Source: Wurfbainia villosa (Eukaryota > Streptophyta > Magnoliopsida > Zingiberales > Zingiberaceae). From it: a stretch of 64,000 nt of DNA. The notes below the pieces were generated by a model. The model did not search any database, was not told the origin of the DNA, and saw nothing but the letters and a program-made list of their open reading frames with translations. Both the position numbers and the translations under genes were made by a program. Of this stretch, positions 20,941-32,617 are shown in pieces (position 1 is the first letter of the stretch; every line of letters starts with the position of its first letter). The stretch is from NCBI GenBank assembly GCA_025175895.1, contig CM046008.1, positions 22,089,255 to 22,153,254 on the forward strand, written 5' to 3'.

Positions 20941-22227
20941 AAAATGGATCCCCAAGGAATACTTAGTGAACTCAATAGGAAAGAACTTATTTTGGGTTCC
21001 AAAATCCAACCTTAAGGGTTAGAATAACCCTAGGGTAGTCAACCACATGGACCTAACCTATATCATATTTTGGTTGACTTAGGATGACGGGACAACATTT
21101 TTTAGATAGTGTTGGGTGATGATAACGTACCCATAAATAGATAACATTGCTTAAATCATGATGATTGATGTAATTCCTATGTATATTTACAATCATGATT
21201 TATGTTTTTGAAATTTGGCACGGAGAAATAGGTTTGAATCATGCTTTAGGTGATACTTTGTTTATTATCATCATATAATACCTAATGCATGATTATAATT
21301 TGATGAAAACATGTATTTCATGATCATAATGTAGAATTCATTCATATATGCCTTTATGATCATGATGAATGTTAGGTTGATACTTAACCATGATAGAATT
21401 GCATGAATATATTGGTTAAGTATGCACAAATACCCTCTAGGATGCATCTCACACTCACTATAGGCTAACTTGATTGAAAACTTAGCATGAGTGAGATGTT
21501 AGGATGATACAAATGTCCACTAATGCCTATGACATTTAGATGGTCATTTAAAGTATCAAAATAGCAATAATAGACCAATCATGGGGAAGGCTTATGTTTA
21601 ATTCATAGACATATTGCCCAAAGATCATGGTTGGATATTTCATATGTTTTCAAAACAATTTCTTACTTTAAAATATATGTATTCATGTTTTGAAACAATT
21701 GGATGCAAGACTAGGTGTTAAAATGGATACTCTAATGATCAAAAACCTAGTAGTTTTTAAAGCTTTTGGATTTTTGGCAAATACGTGGAAATATAATGAT
21801 TTTTCATGAAAACATATTTTTCACATATAGATATACTTAAAAGAAATGTGTTCCCCAAATTTCATGATTTTTTGAATTTTCTGGAATTTTTAATGCATTT
21901 CTGAAATTCGGTCTGAAAATCAGAAAACCTCGAAATTCACGTGCCAGTCGACTGGTATTTGAACCAGTCGACTGATGGCCTGAATATCAGACCAGTAAAG
22001 GCTGAATTCCAAATTTTAAATCAACTTGTGGTATTTTCTTTCTCTTAGACTTGATGCCATGTGTTTTTAACTTAGTGATAATCTTTTTGATGGTGTCAAA
22101 GGGGGAGAAAATATTATGTTTAAGTTAATTACAAAAGGGGGAGAAATTTATGATAGGGAGAAATTTACATAGAGAATTTCATGGATTAAGGGGGAGTTGC
22201 ATGTTGCTATATCATGATTATGTTTAC
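20941..22227 (+). mobile_element. Copia-type (SIRE-like) relic, no intact frame
   Basis: Right after the viral join, one frame reads LFWVPKSNL, a word typical of Ty1/Copia polyproteins before the integrase. The rest is non-coding, with repeated aaagggggagaaa tracts at 22098-22145 and a cagtcgactg motif pair at 21953-21975. Such purine tracts and gag-to-3' features suggest the SIRE group. That placement is inference from memory. Confidence 0.55.
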
Positions 22228-22455
22228 ATATGGATGGTTGAGATTAATATATATATGGATACAGTCTATATATATATGATTATTGTGATGTTGCATTTGT
22301 TTGTACTATGCTTGCTGCATTTGGGTGGACATCATATTCATGCATGTCTCTTGCATTTGTTATATGATTGTGTCGGATATTGGTATGTGTTGGACAGACC
22401 ACTAGATACCTTGACCTGTAGCTAGAGTATATTTTGAGTTGATCTACTCTTCCTG

Positions 22456-22501
<46 letters not shown>

Positions 22502-23111
22502 GATATATGTTCAGGTTGGATCAGAGTAGCGTGGCAGACTTCAGGTATGTCTGCATTTTTATGTTGTTCATTCAGTTAGATGCTTGTATTTATATACTAA
22601 GCTGATATACCTATTGTACTTCTAGATTATGTTGTCGAAATACATGTGATATGACATATATACATGTTTTCTATTACCTGCTGAGTTTTACTCACCACCC
22701 CACATGGACCCTGGGTTTTCTATCGCCCAGGTAACAGGTAGAAGACTTCGTAACAGCTTAGAGCACCGCCGGCTGACATCATCTCATCTCACCTCCGAGG
22801 CTCCCGTGTTCTGTTTTGGGCCTTTTGTCCGTCGTGTTATGTATTTGGAATTTTCGTGATGTATATGTTGTATATTCAGATTTTGTCGAGGTTTGTGTTG
22901 TTATGGTGTGTTAGTCATACCGGTATGCATGTGTGGGATTGTTGTATTGTTGTGATATGTTTCCGCTGTGTTTTATGTAGTTGTTGTTTGGATATATATA
23001 TATTGTTGTTATTGTGGGCCTACGGGCCTTGTATTAACCCGAAATGTTGCCACGTACAGGGGAGGTGCCGTCCGTTTGATTTTCGCCTCGGTATGCTCTC
23101 GGAGCGTGACA
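22228..23111 (+). mobile_element. Truncated G-family LTR, 3' part
   Basis: It matches the second half of the G-LTR at 46850-47790: gatgttgcatttgtttgtactatgcttgctgcat, the ctgagttttactcaccacc block, and an end in cggagcgtgaca. The 5' part is missing, so no TSD can be tested. It abuts viral DNA at 23112. A (TA)n run of about 42 bp lies at 22456-22497. Confidence 0.8.
22456..22497. repeat. (TA)n microsatellite
   Basis: About 21 uninterrupted TA dinucleotides inside the truncated G-family LTR. It sits at the place where other copies carry shorter tatata runs. Confidence 0.95.
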
Positions 23112-23373
23112 AGAATTCTTGAAACTTGAGGAATGATTTACTCAGTGATACTCGAGTCTGTTAAACCTCCTACTACTCTGGTTCTTTTATAATGAAGAAA
23201 GGTTGTATTAGAACTGAAGCGGGTGCTCATTGGGCCCCATCGTCCTTCATTTCCACTGCCCTTTCTTATCATAAAGAACTTTACAGTTCACTCATTCTTT
23301 ACAACTCATATCACATGCTTGAAAAGGATGGCTCCCCAGGCCTCAGTCCTTTCCATTGGGCTCACCATTGCTT
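23112..23373 (-). promoter_or_regulatory. EPRV intergenic promoter, divergent, inverted
   Basis: The minus strand downstream of the ORF3 end contains gagcacccgc and a TATA box tataaaa (23191-23185), laid out like 15200-15350 but strongly diverged. The word gagcacccgctt upstream of TATA is shared with both other promoter copies. It is cut by the G-LTR end at 23111. Confidence 0.75.
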
Positions 23374-23760
23374 TCATGGGGGCATCTGCCTTATGTCCCT
23401 GTATATGTCCTGTAAAGCATTTGAGACACGCCAGATGTCACATCTTACTTTACCAATTTCATGAGACTTCTTCATGAAGTATCCTTTCTTCGGACCTTCC
23501 CAATGTCTTCTACATAAAAAGTCAGATTCCTTGGCCTGCTGAATAAGCTCCAACTCTTTAAAAGTAGTGGACAGCTGATTAATGGCGTCCTCCTCAATGT
23601 CTGCCATTTTCTTTCTTTTGACGTGTTCCTCTGGAGGGAATATGTCTTTTGGAGATGCTGCAACTAGGGCTTCATACTGAGTCAATAATTTAAACTCAAT
23701 AGATGTGGTTACCTCTGGGTGCATGATCCATGTCCATTCGTCTTCAGTTCGGATCATGCT
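23374..23760 (-). pseudogene. EPRV ORF3 C-terminal tail, divergent lineage
   Basis: A 127-residue minus-strand frame that aligns with the C-terminal tail after RNase H in 11470-11019. Shared words include KESDF and WRVSNAL versus WKVSNAL. It ends in its own stop just before the promoter copy, the natural order. The degree of difference from lineage A suggests lineage B or a further virus. Lineage B's own tail is missing at 20940, so the two could be one virus. Confidence 0.8.
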
Positions 23761-24993
23761 TTCTTTCCTTAAAAATTTATATCAAATGTTTTTACCTAGC
23801 TTAAACGGATTGCCACACATCAAAAAGGGGGAGATTGTTAGGGCAATCTCTTGCCGTAATATGGTTTTGATGGTGTGGCAAAGGGTTTAAGTTAGTTTGA
23901 TATGTTGATTTGATATGTGCGTTGAAGTCGTGCAGGACTTAGTAATTCGCACATGGAGCCATGGCAAGTTTCACATCTCATGACTCGTGCCTTGAGTCGG
24001 TGAAGGATAGCTTTGCGGAAGCCGTGCGCTTGGAGCATCCGAGGGACCGCCGGACGAGGAGCTTGGAGTGAAGCCGGAGGAAGTAGACTTCGAGGCAAGA
24101 GATGCGAAGGAGCATTGCAGAGTCGTACGCCTGATGCTGCCGAGGGACGTGGCCGTGAACGAAGAAAACTTCGAAGGCGAGGGACTCCGAGGGATGAGAG
24201 TGAGCGATTGTAACCCGGGAAGGGTAGCTCTTAGGTGAAACTTGGCCATTTGGCCAAGTGTCGGATGAGTTTTCCCGACACCAGTCGACTGCCATGTCAC
24301 GGCAGTCGACTGCTCTGAGTCGATGGTTCGATCGATTGGTCTAATGTGGCTGAATCAAGTTGATCGATCATTGCTAGCATGGGCGGTCGGTGATGTCGAT
24401 CGGCCGACCTCGTTGAGGACTCGGTAGTTGACATCGGATCGATGAGGGTGCCATCGATCGTGATGCCGCGATGGATGGATAGTATCCAACGTGGAAAGCG
24501 ATCGTTATTGGCGGCCAGCTAAAGACTACGATCGATGGGTGCCATCGGATTGGCCTCCTGTCACGGAAGAAACCCTCTTCCTCTATAAAAAGGAAGGGGG
24601 TAAGGCTTTGGAAGGCTAATGCTTATACTCTAATACTCTTCAAAAGTTCCCTAAAGCTTTCCATCCTCTTACCCAAGCTTATTTTCATTATATTTGTAAG
24701 AGGAGTATTGTTGTAAAGAGGTTACCTCCACCTAGCTTTGTGCAAAGGAGAGATCTAGTGGATAGATTGCGGAGTGATTCACCGTGGACGAATCGGACCG
24801 TGGATTAGCGGCGTAGCCGTGAACCACGTTACATCTCCGTGTTTGTATTGTCTTTGTTTTATTTCTATTTGCTTGTCTTAGTTTATTGCTTCCGCTTGCG
24901 CTAACGTTTTCGTAGACAACAAAATACGACATCCAACGAACGAGGGCTATTCACCCCCCTCTAGCCGACCATCCGATTCGATCCGTCCCAACA
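23761..24993 (+). mobile_element. Copia 3' end: polypurine tract and LTR
   Basis: A polypurine tract aaaaagggggagat (23822-23835) is followed by an LTR from TGTTAGGGCAATC (23836) to CGTCCCAACA (24993), 1,158 bp with TG...CA ends. Only about 75 bp of internal sequence remains. A TATA-like ctctataaaaagg lies near 24580. The cagtcgactg motif occurs twice near 24282-24312. It is flanked by viral fragments on both sides and no matching TSD is found. Confidence 0.82.
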
Positions 24994-25195
24994 TTAGTTC
25001 TATGATAAGGCGACCGAACCTGTTAATTGATTACAAAAGACTGCAGTACTTGTAAGTCTCTCAGGTAGTCAAGTCCGTCAAGTGAGCATGAAAATTTGAT
25101 GGGTTCCTAAGTTGTAAATAGGATTGAGATGAGTGAAAAATTTCAGAAGAATATAAGAGAGTGGTATGAGAAAACCCGAAACCCGAACCAAGAAA
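24994..25195 (+). pseudogene. EPRV leader and ORF1 start (lineage A-like)
   Basis: About 200 bp matching 12373-12575: leader, then an ORF1 ATG at 25129 with about 21 codons beginning MSEKFQ before the match stops. It begins exactly where the Copia LTR ends, which places the LTR insertion or the join inside viral DNA. Confidence 0.85.
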
Positions 25196-25570
25196 TCATC
25201 AATATATTGATGAATTTTAACGACGATTAACAATTTTAGCTAAATAGTATTAATAGTGACAAAATAATAGATTGTTAGAAATAATCATATTAAAAAATAT
25301 TTTTTATAAGAAAATAAACTATTAGCAACGAACCAATAACACTTCGTCGCTAATATGTTGATATCAGAATATTAGCGACGAAATATCCTAATTCGTCGCT
25401 AATATTATGATACTTTGAGACATTTATCTTTTTTCATCGCTAACACATTTTAATAAAAAGTTTTTTAATAGTTATATATTTATTAGCAATGAAATATTCA
25501 AAGTTGTCGCTAATATTTACTTATGTTGACGAATATAACTCAATTTATCGCTAAGATCGGTAAAAAAATC
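25196..25570. repeat. Array of ttagcgacgaa words in both orientations
   Basis: At least six copies of ttagcgacgaa or its reverse complement, with variants, occur at about 25326, 25347, 25372, 25397, 25485 and 25507. Alternating subterminal repeats of this kind are common in plant CACTA transposons and related elements. No terminal CACTA sequence or transposase is visible, so the assignment is tentative. Confidence 0.6.
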
Positions 25571-25599
25571 CTTGGTGGCCACCCGATCAACTAGATTTC

Positions 25600-25800
25600 T
25601 TCGTCATCCCTTTTTCCTCTCCGCCTTCGACGAATTTTCTCCCAGCCTCTAGCGATTTTCTCCTCGCCCTCTGGTTGTGATTTTCTCCTGGTCCTTCGAC
25701 GATTGTCTCCCGGACATTTGGCGATTTTCTTTCGGTCCTCCGACTGTGATTTTCTCCCACCTCTTTGATTTTCTCCCGCCCCTCTGTCTCTGATTTACTC
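25600..25800. repeat. Degenerate minisatellite gattttctcc, period about 28 bp
   Basis: The word gattttctcc or a close variant recurs about seven times at irregular 25-31 bp spacing. Minus-strand open frames here are repetitive artefacts rich in Arg and Glu. The array lies just upstream of the point where the G-family LTR match begins. Confidence 0.7.
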
Positions 25801-25807
25801 CTCCACG

Positions 25808-27324
25808 GTCGATTGTTAGTTGTATACGACTCTTTGTGAGATAGAGAGTGTGTTGTGAATGTATGTATGTGTGGTTGTGCATTCATTCCATTTACATGCA
25901 TGTTGACGACTTGGCCTCCCTTGTAGTTGAGAGAGTCATCAGTAATCCTACCTCCACGGTTACTCGTGATAGTAGTAACTGGTGTGAGGGCAGTTCATTT
26001 GTTGTGCCACACTCGACCACTATTGATAGTGGTAGTTGAAGTTGCGTGCAATTTGTCTTGGGTGTATGACACTCGATCACTCATGGATAGTGACAGTCGG
26101 AGTGACCAGCAGTAGGGACCCCCCTTTGTATAGATTATAGCTCTTTAGCTTATCGTTATTTATTCATACTGCCCATTCGGCCACTCGAGAGTAGTGGTTG
26201 TTGTTGAGTTGGGATAGTTGTCATGTCATGCCACCTAGGCCACACTGGGGTCGTGGTAGCGAGTGAGGTGTGCAAGCATGACCATGTATTTGCATTGCCA
26301 TGTGTGAGGGAATTTGCATATATATACATATACATATATTTATGTATATATATATGTGTGTGAGTGTGATCAGTATATATAGGTACAGTCTATATATGCT
26401 TGATGTGTTGTTGCATTTGTTTGCGTTATGTTTGTTGCATTTGGTTGTACATCATCTTGTATGTTATTTGCATGATCTATACTGTTGTGTGTGGGATATC
26501 AGTGTACGAGTTGATTGGACAATTGTACGCATCTGACCAGTATCATGATGTTGAGTCGGTTGGACCAGGTTCGTTGTTGTGTATATCATAGAATATCCGT
26601 AGGGCGGTTGTTGATTACAGAGGTAGTGTTGTTCTTCCATATTGTATATGTTACACTGTGGTGTATGTTCAGGTTATATGAGTTGTAGCGTTGCATAGCT
26701 CCAGGTATGTCAGTACCTTGTGTTGTTCAGTTGATCTTTTAGTATACGCATTGGTTATATTATACTGGTTTTTATCTGTTGGCCCCCTATAGGTTTATTT
26801 GTTGATCTCTATACATATACCTGTTGATCTCCATACATAGACCTGTTGATCTCTATATGTTTATATTGTTGTTTATGCACTATTTGTCATATTACCGCTG
26901 AGTTTTATACTCATCACCACAGACCCTGGATTTTCTTGTCGCCCAAGTAACAAGTAGAAGTTTTCCTTGAGTGCTCGGAGCTCTGCTAGCTAATCGCATC
27001 TCACCTCGAGTATTTGGATTGTATTCCGGATTTGTGTTGTATTATTTTTGGATGGTGTTTTTTGAATTTTATTCTTTATTGCTTCCGCATGTTGGTTATA
27101 GTTTTGGTTTGGGTGTTGGATTAGTCTATATTTGGTTAATATGTTAGAGTCGCACCGGTGCGTATCTTTGTGTCTTTGTGGTTGTATTATTTGGTAGTGT
27201 TACTTCATTATGATATATGGTTTATGGATGTTGACAGCTATATGAGCCTTGTATCGGTGTTTATCTTACATTGTCACTAGAGGGTACCGTCCGGTTGATG
27301 AACACATACTCTCGGGGCGTGACA
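25808..27324 (+). mobile_element. 5' LTR (truncated) of the Gypsy-type element
   Basis: It matches 37464-38952 closely, from gtcgattgttagttgtatac to the end ctctcggggcgtgaca at 27324. The first part of the LTR present in the 3' copy (35886-37460) is missing. It contains the conserved small hairpins (gaccactattgatagtggt at 26015, ggccactcgagagtagtgg at 26179) and the gctgagttttatactcac block. The primer site follows directly. Confidence 0.88.
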
Positions 27325-28542
27325 ATTTTATTGGTATCAGAGCCCAGGTTGCGATGACCACTTTCGGATTTTATTTCAGTTGGACATCGAATTTTGTTTT
27401 ACTCGGTTTTGGTTTTGTGAGTGTTGTGATCTGGCTGTAGCGGGACATCTCTGAGCTACAATGTTTAAGGTATGATAATTGCTATTACATATCCTTCTGT
27501 TGGCTATGCATCTAGTTGTTTATAACAGGGAATGACATGTAGTTTGTTAGTTACTATTTGTAACTGTGGTTTGGGTGACCACAGGAACAACATGTTGAGT
27601 TTATTAGACATATACTTGCTTTCGAAAAAGGTGAATTACCTTTGAGAGCCGACTGATACCGAGTCAGAAAGTAGGGGTCAGGGTGTCACATTTCTTATGG
27701 AGATCAAACATTACAATCTTAGGGATTTTCACTAATTATGCTAGTTAGATCATTACCTGTAGGGTAATGGATAAGCGAGTATACTATTGCTGATGCAGAT
27801 AGTGAAGGATTAGTAGATATTGTTTCATGGGGATTTTGATCATGTTGGGTTGTATAATTTTGAAGGTACTTTTGAGTACTTAACTCGTATTATATAGAGA
27901 AAGTAAGGTTGGTTGTATACCATTATCGGGATCAAATCGGTACTTGGTGGAAGATGTAGGAAATAACTTTCAGGGAATAGTATATCACTTGATTATGGTT
28001 TAGTGATGTTGTGAGAGAGTATTTCTTTGTGTCATTTTCTTTGATTTATTGTTAGGGAATCCTTGAGCTTTAAGTAGGGTGATTGTTCGGTAATGGGAGT
28101 ACCATGCAGAGTTGCTAGACTTACAGAGTTTATGCCTACCTAATAGCTCAAGAATGTGAATGAATGTTTTAAGCCACCCATGGTTTATTGGCATACATTC
28201 GGATTAGAATGTGTGGATCTTCTATCAGATCCTACCGGAAGGCAATAGATCGAGTCATGTGTATGAAAATGACTCCGTAGTAAGTGTTTTAAGAGTTGGA
28301 GATTGATAAGCAGACATTGCAAGTCAAATATTGGAATCAAAAGAATGATTCTAAGGGGATTATGTGCATGTAGTGCAGATCACGAAGACACACAAAGTCG
28401 GATTATTCGTTGGGTCAGTTCATTTATTGATATTGTAAGCAACTAGTACATACGAGGAGAAAGTGTACTTAGAAGACTCAGTTGAAGACTATCAATGTTG
28501 TTTCGGGAGGATGATGCACAATCTTGACAGCAGAGATCATCA
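27325..28542 (+). pseudogene. Gypsy gag region, decayed
   Basis: No frame is open for more than about 60 codons. The spacing and a degenerate C..C...GH-like word near 28365-28475 suggest a gag with a ruined zinc knuckle. It is cut at 28542 by a solo LTR and continues after 32617. Assignment rests mainly on position. Confidence 0.5.
27332..27350 (+). promoter_or_regulatory. Primer-binding site, initiator tRNA-Met type
   Basis: The motif tggtatcagagcccaggtt lies seven bases after the LTR end. It contains the standard TGGTATCAGAGC. It identifies 27324 as the end of a 5' LTR and sets the element on the plus strand. Confidence 0.9.
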
Positions 28543-29429
28543 TGTCACGCCCGCCCTTCCGGGACCCTAAATGTCCGGAGAGGCGGCGCGTGACGCGACC
28601 GTACATACATTACATACAGCGGAAGACTTTATACATACTTCTTAATTCTCACAGCGGAAGACTTTAGACATACTTCTTAATACCTTTTTTTTTTTTTGTT
28701 TTTCTTTTAAACATAAACATGCATCAACACATATATACATATATATATATACTTCTTCTTCTTAGCATAGAGTATGCTTCATAGCGTGGATAGATACTTC
28801 TTCTTACTTCTTCTTTACTTCTTCTTCTTAACATAGAGCATGCATCATATATGCAGATACTTAGTGCTTAGTAAATTCATAACATCATCATCATAAGGAG
28901 ACATAAGTGAGGACATGAATAGACATCTTTATCATAGGTAAACATGTTTAGACCTAACGGATCTTCTCCACCATGCCACTACCACACACATTGGCCCCTC
29001 CTGCTGCTCCCTTTAGTTTATCCATCCCTTACCCTTATCTGCAGTACGAGGGAAAGATAAACTATAAGCACATAGGCTTAGTAAGATCCTGTCCTACTCA
29101 CTAAAACCATACATTATCATTAATCATGGCATGCAGCATTCACAACATAGAAGCAATATAACATGTAACATACTTGGTGTCATCAACTTAACATGTAGCA
29201 TAAGTAACGTAAGTGAAATATAACATGGATCACCGTATCATCAAACATAACTTGTAATGTATCTAACGTAAACATGTAAACATTCATAGCATATTGTAAA
29301 GCATAACTTTCATAACGTATCTAACGTAAGCATGTAAACACTCATAACATATCATAAAACATAACTTTCATGACATATCTAACGTAAGCATGTAAACATT
29401 CATAACATATCATAAAACATAACTTTCAT

Positions 29430-29640
29430 AACATATAACTTAACGTTCTTGGCATATCGTTTAACATAACATGTAACTTAACAATCATGGCATATTATTT
29501 AACATAACATGTAACTTAACAATCATGGCATATTATTTAACATAACATGTAACTTAACAATCATGGCATATTATTTAACATAACATGTAACTTAACAATC
29601 ATGACATATTATTTACATAACATGTAACTTAACAATCATG
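29430..29640. repeat. 38-bp tandem repeat inside the 4-kb LTR
   Basis: Four to five copies of a 38-bp unit containing taacatgtaacttaacaat and ggcatattattt. More degenerate versions of cataacatgta extend back to about 29150. Confidence 0.85.
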
Positions 29641-29739
29641 ACATACATATGCAAGATGCTTTTGAAAATATATATATTAGGTACGTAAATATAGATCTCA
29701 ACATATTTGGGCCCGGCATTGTACCACTTCTTCATTATC

Positions 29740-30015
29740 ATAGCGCGCATCCCTAAATAGGCCCGAGGTAGCAAGTCTCGAACCTAATAGGTTTCTAGGC
29801 CCGAGTCTTATTCCATCGACCTAGGGGCAATCGTCATAGCGTAGAAGCCCATCCTAGGCCCGAGTCTTACTCCATCGACATAAGGCATCTTGGAGCCCAT
29901 CCCGTACTAGGCCCGAATCTTATTCCATCGACCTAGGGGCAATCATACATAGAAGCCCATCCTAGGCCCGAGTCTTATTCCATCGACCTAGGGCATCTTA
30001 GGAGCCCATCCCTTC
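29740..30015. repeat. Repeated aggcccgagtcttattccat module
   Basis: About four copies of a variable-length module combining aggcccgagtcttattcc, atcgacctagg and gaagcccatcc. The strict palindromic feel of ggcccgag and the C-rich composition differ from the AT-rich repeats on both sides. Confidence 0.75.
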
Positions 30016-30081
30016 TTTGGACCTTGTTAAGGTCTTGGTACAAGCCATGCAGAAGGTAAAATACTTATATGCTTACTTTAC

Positions 30082-30790
30082 TACATGTCTTATTAACATA
30101 GCATAGCATACTTCGTTTCATAACACATCATGCTTTATTTCATTTACATAGCGTAGCATACTTCATTTCATACACCTCATGCTTCACTTCATTAACATAG
30201 CATAGCATACTTCATTTCATACACATCATGCTTCATTTCATTTTCATAACATGGCATAATTCATTTCATACACATCAGGCTTCATTTCATTTACATGGCA
30301 TGGCATACTTCATTTCATAACAACATATCCTATTTCATTAACATAGCATGGCATACTTTATTTCATAACAACATAACTTATTTCATTAACATAGCATGGC
30401 ATACTTCATTTCATACACATCATGCTTCATTTCATTCACATAGCATAGCATACTTCATTTCATAACAACTTATCCTATTTCGTTAACATAGTCATGGCAT
30501 ACTTTATTTCATAACAACATAACTTATTTCATTAACATAGCATGGCATACTTCATTTCATAACAACATAACTTATTTCATTAACATAGCATGGCATGCTT
30601 CATTTCATAACAACATAACTTATTTCATTAACATAGCATGGCATGCTTCATTTCATAACAACATAACTTATTTCATTAACATAGCATGGCATGCTTCATT
30701 TCATAACCACATAACTTATTTCATTAACATAGCATGGCATGCTTCATTTCATAACAACATAACTGATTTCATTAACATAACATAGCATAC
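30082..30790. repeat. 48-bp tandem repeat inside the 4-kb LTR
   Basis: About fifteen units of 46-49 bp built from attaacatagcatggcat, acttcatttcataaca and acataacttatttc. The last five or six units are almost identical, a sign of recent homogenisation. Confidence 0.92.
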
Positions 30791-30809
30791 AATTCATGGT
30801 ATGAACTTC

Positions 30810-31620
30810 ATTGTACCCTAAAGAGGTCAAAGGTGGCCGAATGGTCCTTATATGCTTTTTAGGGTTTAGACCTTTAACCTAATTCAAGTAACATACATAT
30901 GCATACAAATTCCATAAAATTCATGGTATGAACTTCATTGTAACCTAAGAACCAAAGGTGGCCGAATGGTCCATGTAGGGCCTTTGGGTTTAACTTTTGA
31001 CCTAATCCCCTTTTTAAACTTAACTTCATCATATAGTTACAAAACATAGTATGGAACTTCATTGAAACCCTATAGTGGGGTTTGGCCGAATAGAACTATA
31101 GTGTTCATTAGGGTTAGCTTTTGCTCTAACCCACTTTAAGCCCTAAAATCATCATCTAGTTCCCATAATATGGCATGGAACTTCATTGAAACCCTAAAGT
31201 AGGGTTTGGCCGAATAGAACTAAAGTGTTCATTAGGGTTAGCTTTTGTTCTAACCCACTTTAAACCCTAACATCATAATCTAGTTATAAAACATAGCATA
31301 AACATAGCATAGAGCTTCTTTGAGACCCTAGTTCATGACTTGGCCGAATGGGTCATGGAGGCCTCTAGAGTTAGATCTTTATCCTAATCCCTATAACATG
31401 CTAACATCATCACTTGCAAGCAAAAACAAGATATAACTTCAATAAAACACCAACAAAACCCATGTTGGCCGAATGGTTCATAGGGTTTCCTAGGTTTAAC
31501 TTTTGACCTAATCCATTTTAAGCCCTAACATCATCATCTAATTACAAAAGCATGGCATACAACTTCATGGAAACCCTAGATCATATCTTGGCCGAATATA
31601 ACAATATAAATTTCTTTTAT
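30810..31620. repeat. About 125-bp repeat marked by tggccgaat
   Basis: The word tggccgaat appears at about 30835, 30958, 31082, 31206, 31339, 31466 and 31588, with spacing of 122-133 bp. Each unit also has tagggttt...taaccta and a cttcat-gaaaccct segment. Confidence 0.85.
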
Positions 31621-32617
31621 AAAACGTCAACCGAAGCTACTCGTATGCAGGTGAGGGATACTTACTTCCTTCGCTTTGTTTTGGGTGGAGAAGATGACCT
31701 AAAGAAGTCACCTAGCTTTCTCCTATCTTGAATGGGGCTCTCGGCCAAAGGAAGAAGAAGGAGAGGAGACAAGAAATAATCTTGCCATAGTACCCTTCTT
31801 GGTACTCTTGACCCTTAGATGGTTATTAGCCCCTTAGATGAACCCTTCCCTTTGCCTAACTCTCTAGGGTGACACCCTATTTTGTTTTGGCCGAAACTTC
31901 AAGGAAGAAGGCTTAGGGTTTCGGTGGAGGATGAAGAGGAGAGGAAGAAGGAAGAAAGAAGTGGCCAAGTGGAACTTCTCTCTTCTTTATAAAGGGAGGA
32001 AGAGAAGTTTCTCTTCTCTTTGTCATGCCTCTTCATTTACTCTTATCATACTTATCTATAATTCCCCCTCTTCCTCTAATAGTAAGCTATTGCTAAGCAC
32101 TTGGTCATCACATGCATGGTAAGAGTTAACTCTCACCAAGAGGTTTAAGGTTCAAACCTCACCTCTCCACTTTTATTCTTTTATCATCATTTTTTTTTTC
32201 CAAGATTCCATATATAATCTCCTAGACATGAAATTAAATTCTATACAAAAATTATTATAAAATTTCTAGAGCTTGGGATGAAAAGGGAGGAAAGGGAAAT
32301 GGGGAATTCGGCCAAGGATGAGGAAGAAGGAGGATGAAGAAGGAAAGTGGGGTTTTTACTTCCACTCTTCTCTTAATTCTCCTCTTTAATACCTAGGGAA
32401 TGAACACCCATCTATATTCTTTGTATATTCTTTATATATCTTATCCATAAATTATCCTAGGGTCTAGTGGTGTCAAGGCTACCTCCTTATTAGGAGGTTC
32501 ATGGTTCAAATCATACCTATAACCATCTTTTATTTATTTTATTTTTAACCATTTTATGGTCTTAAAACCTATATAATTACTTTGCCTAGTTTAGAATTTT
32601 GCGGGCGTTACACATCA

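Larger units (their letters stand above)
28543..32612 (-). mobile_element. Solo LTR, 4.07 kb, TSD CATCA
   Basis: It begins TGTCACGCCCGCC and ends GCGGGCGTTACA, imperfect inverted termini with TG...CA. The five bases CATCA lie on both sides (28538-28542 and 32613-32617). There is no internal coding region. LTRs of this size occur in the Tekay/Del and Ogre-type Gypsy groups. The interior is dominated by tandem repeats. Strand is chosen from the TGTCACGCCC end being the mirror of G-family LTR ends and is uncertain. It interrupts the gag/pol region of the Gypsy element. Confidence 0.88.

Noticed and set aside
25587..25901. Minus-strand frames rich in Arg, Glu and Lys
   Set aside because: They follow the gattttctcc minisatellite and do not match any family.
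29140..30790. Regular repeats that might be taken for a CRISPR array
   Set aside because: Units are head-to-tail with no unique spacers, in a eukaryotic LTR.
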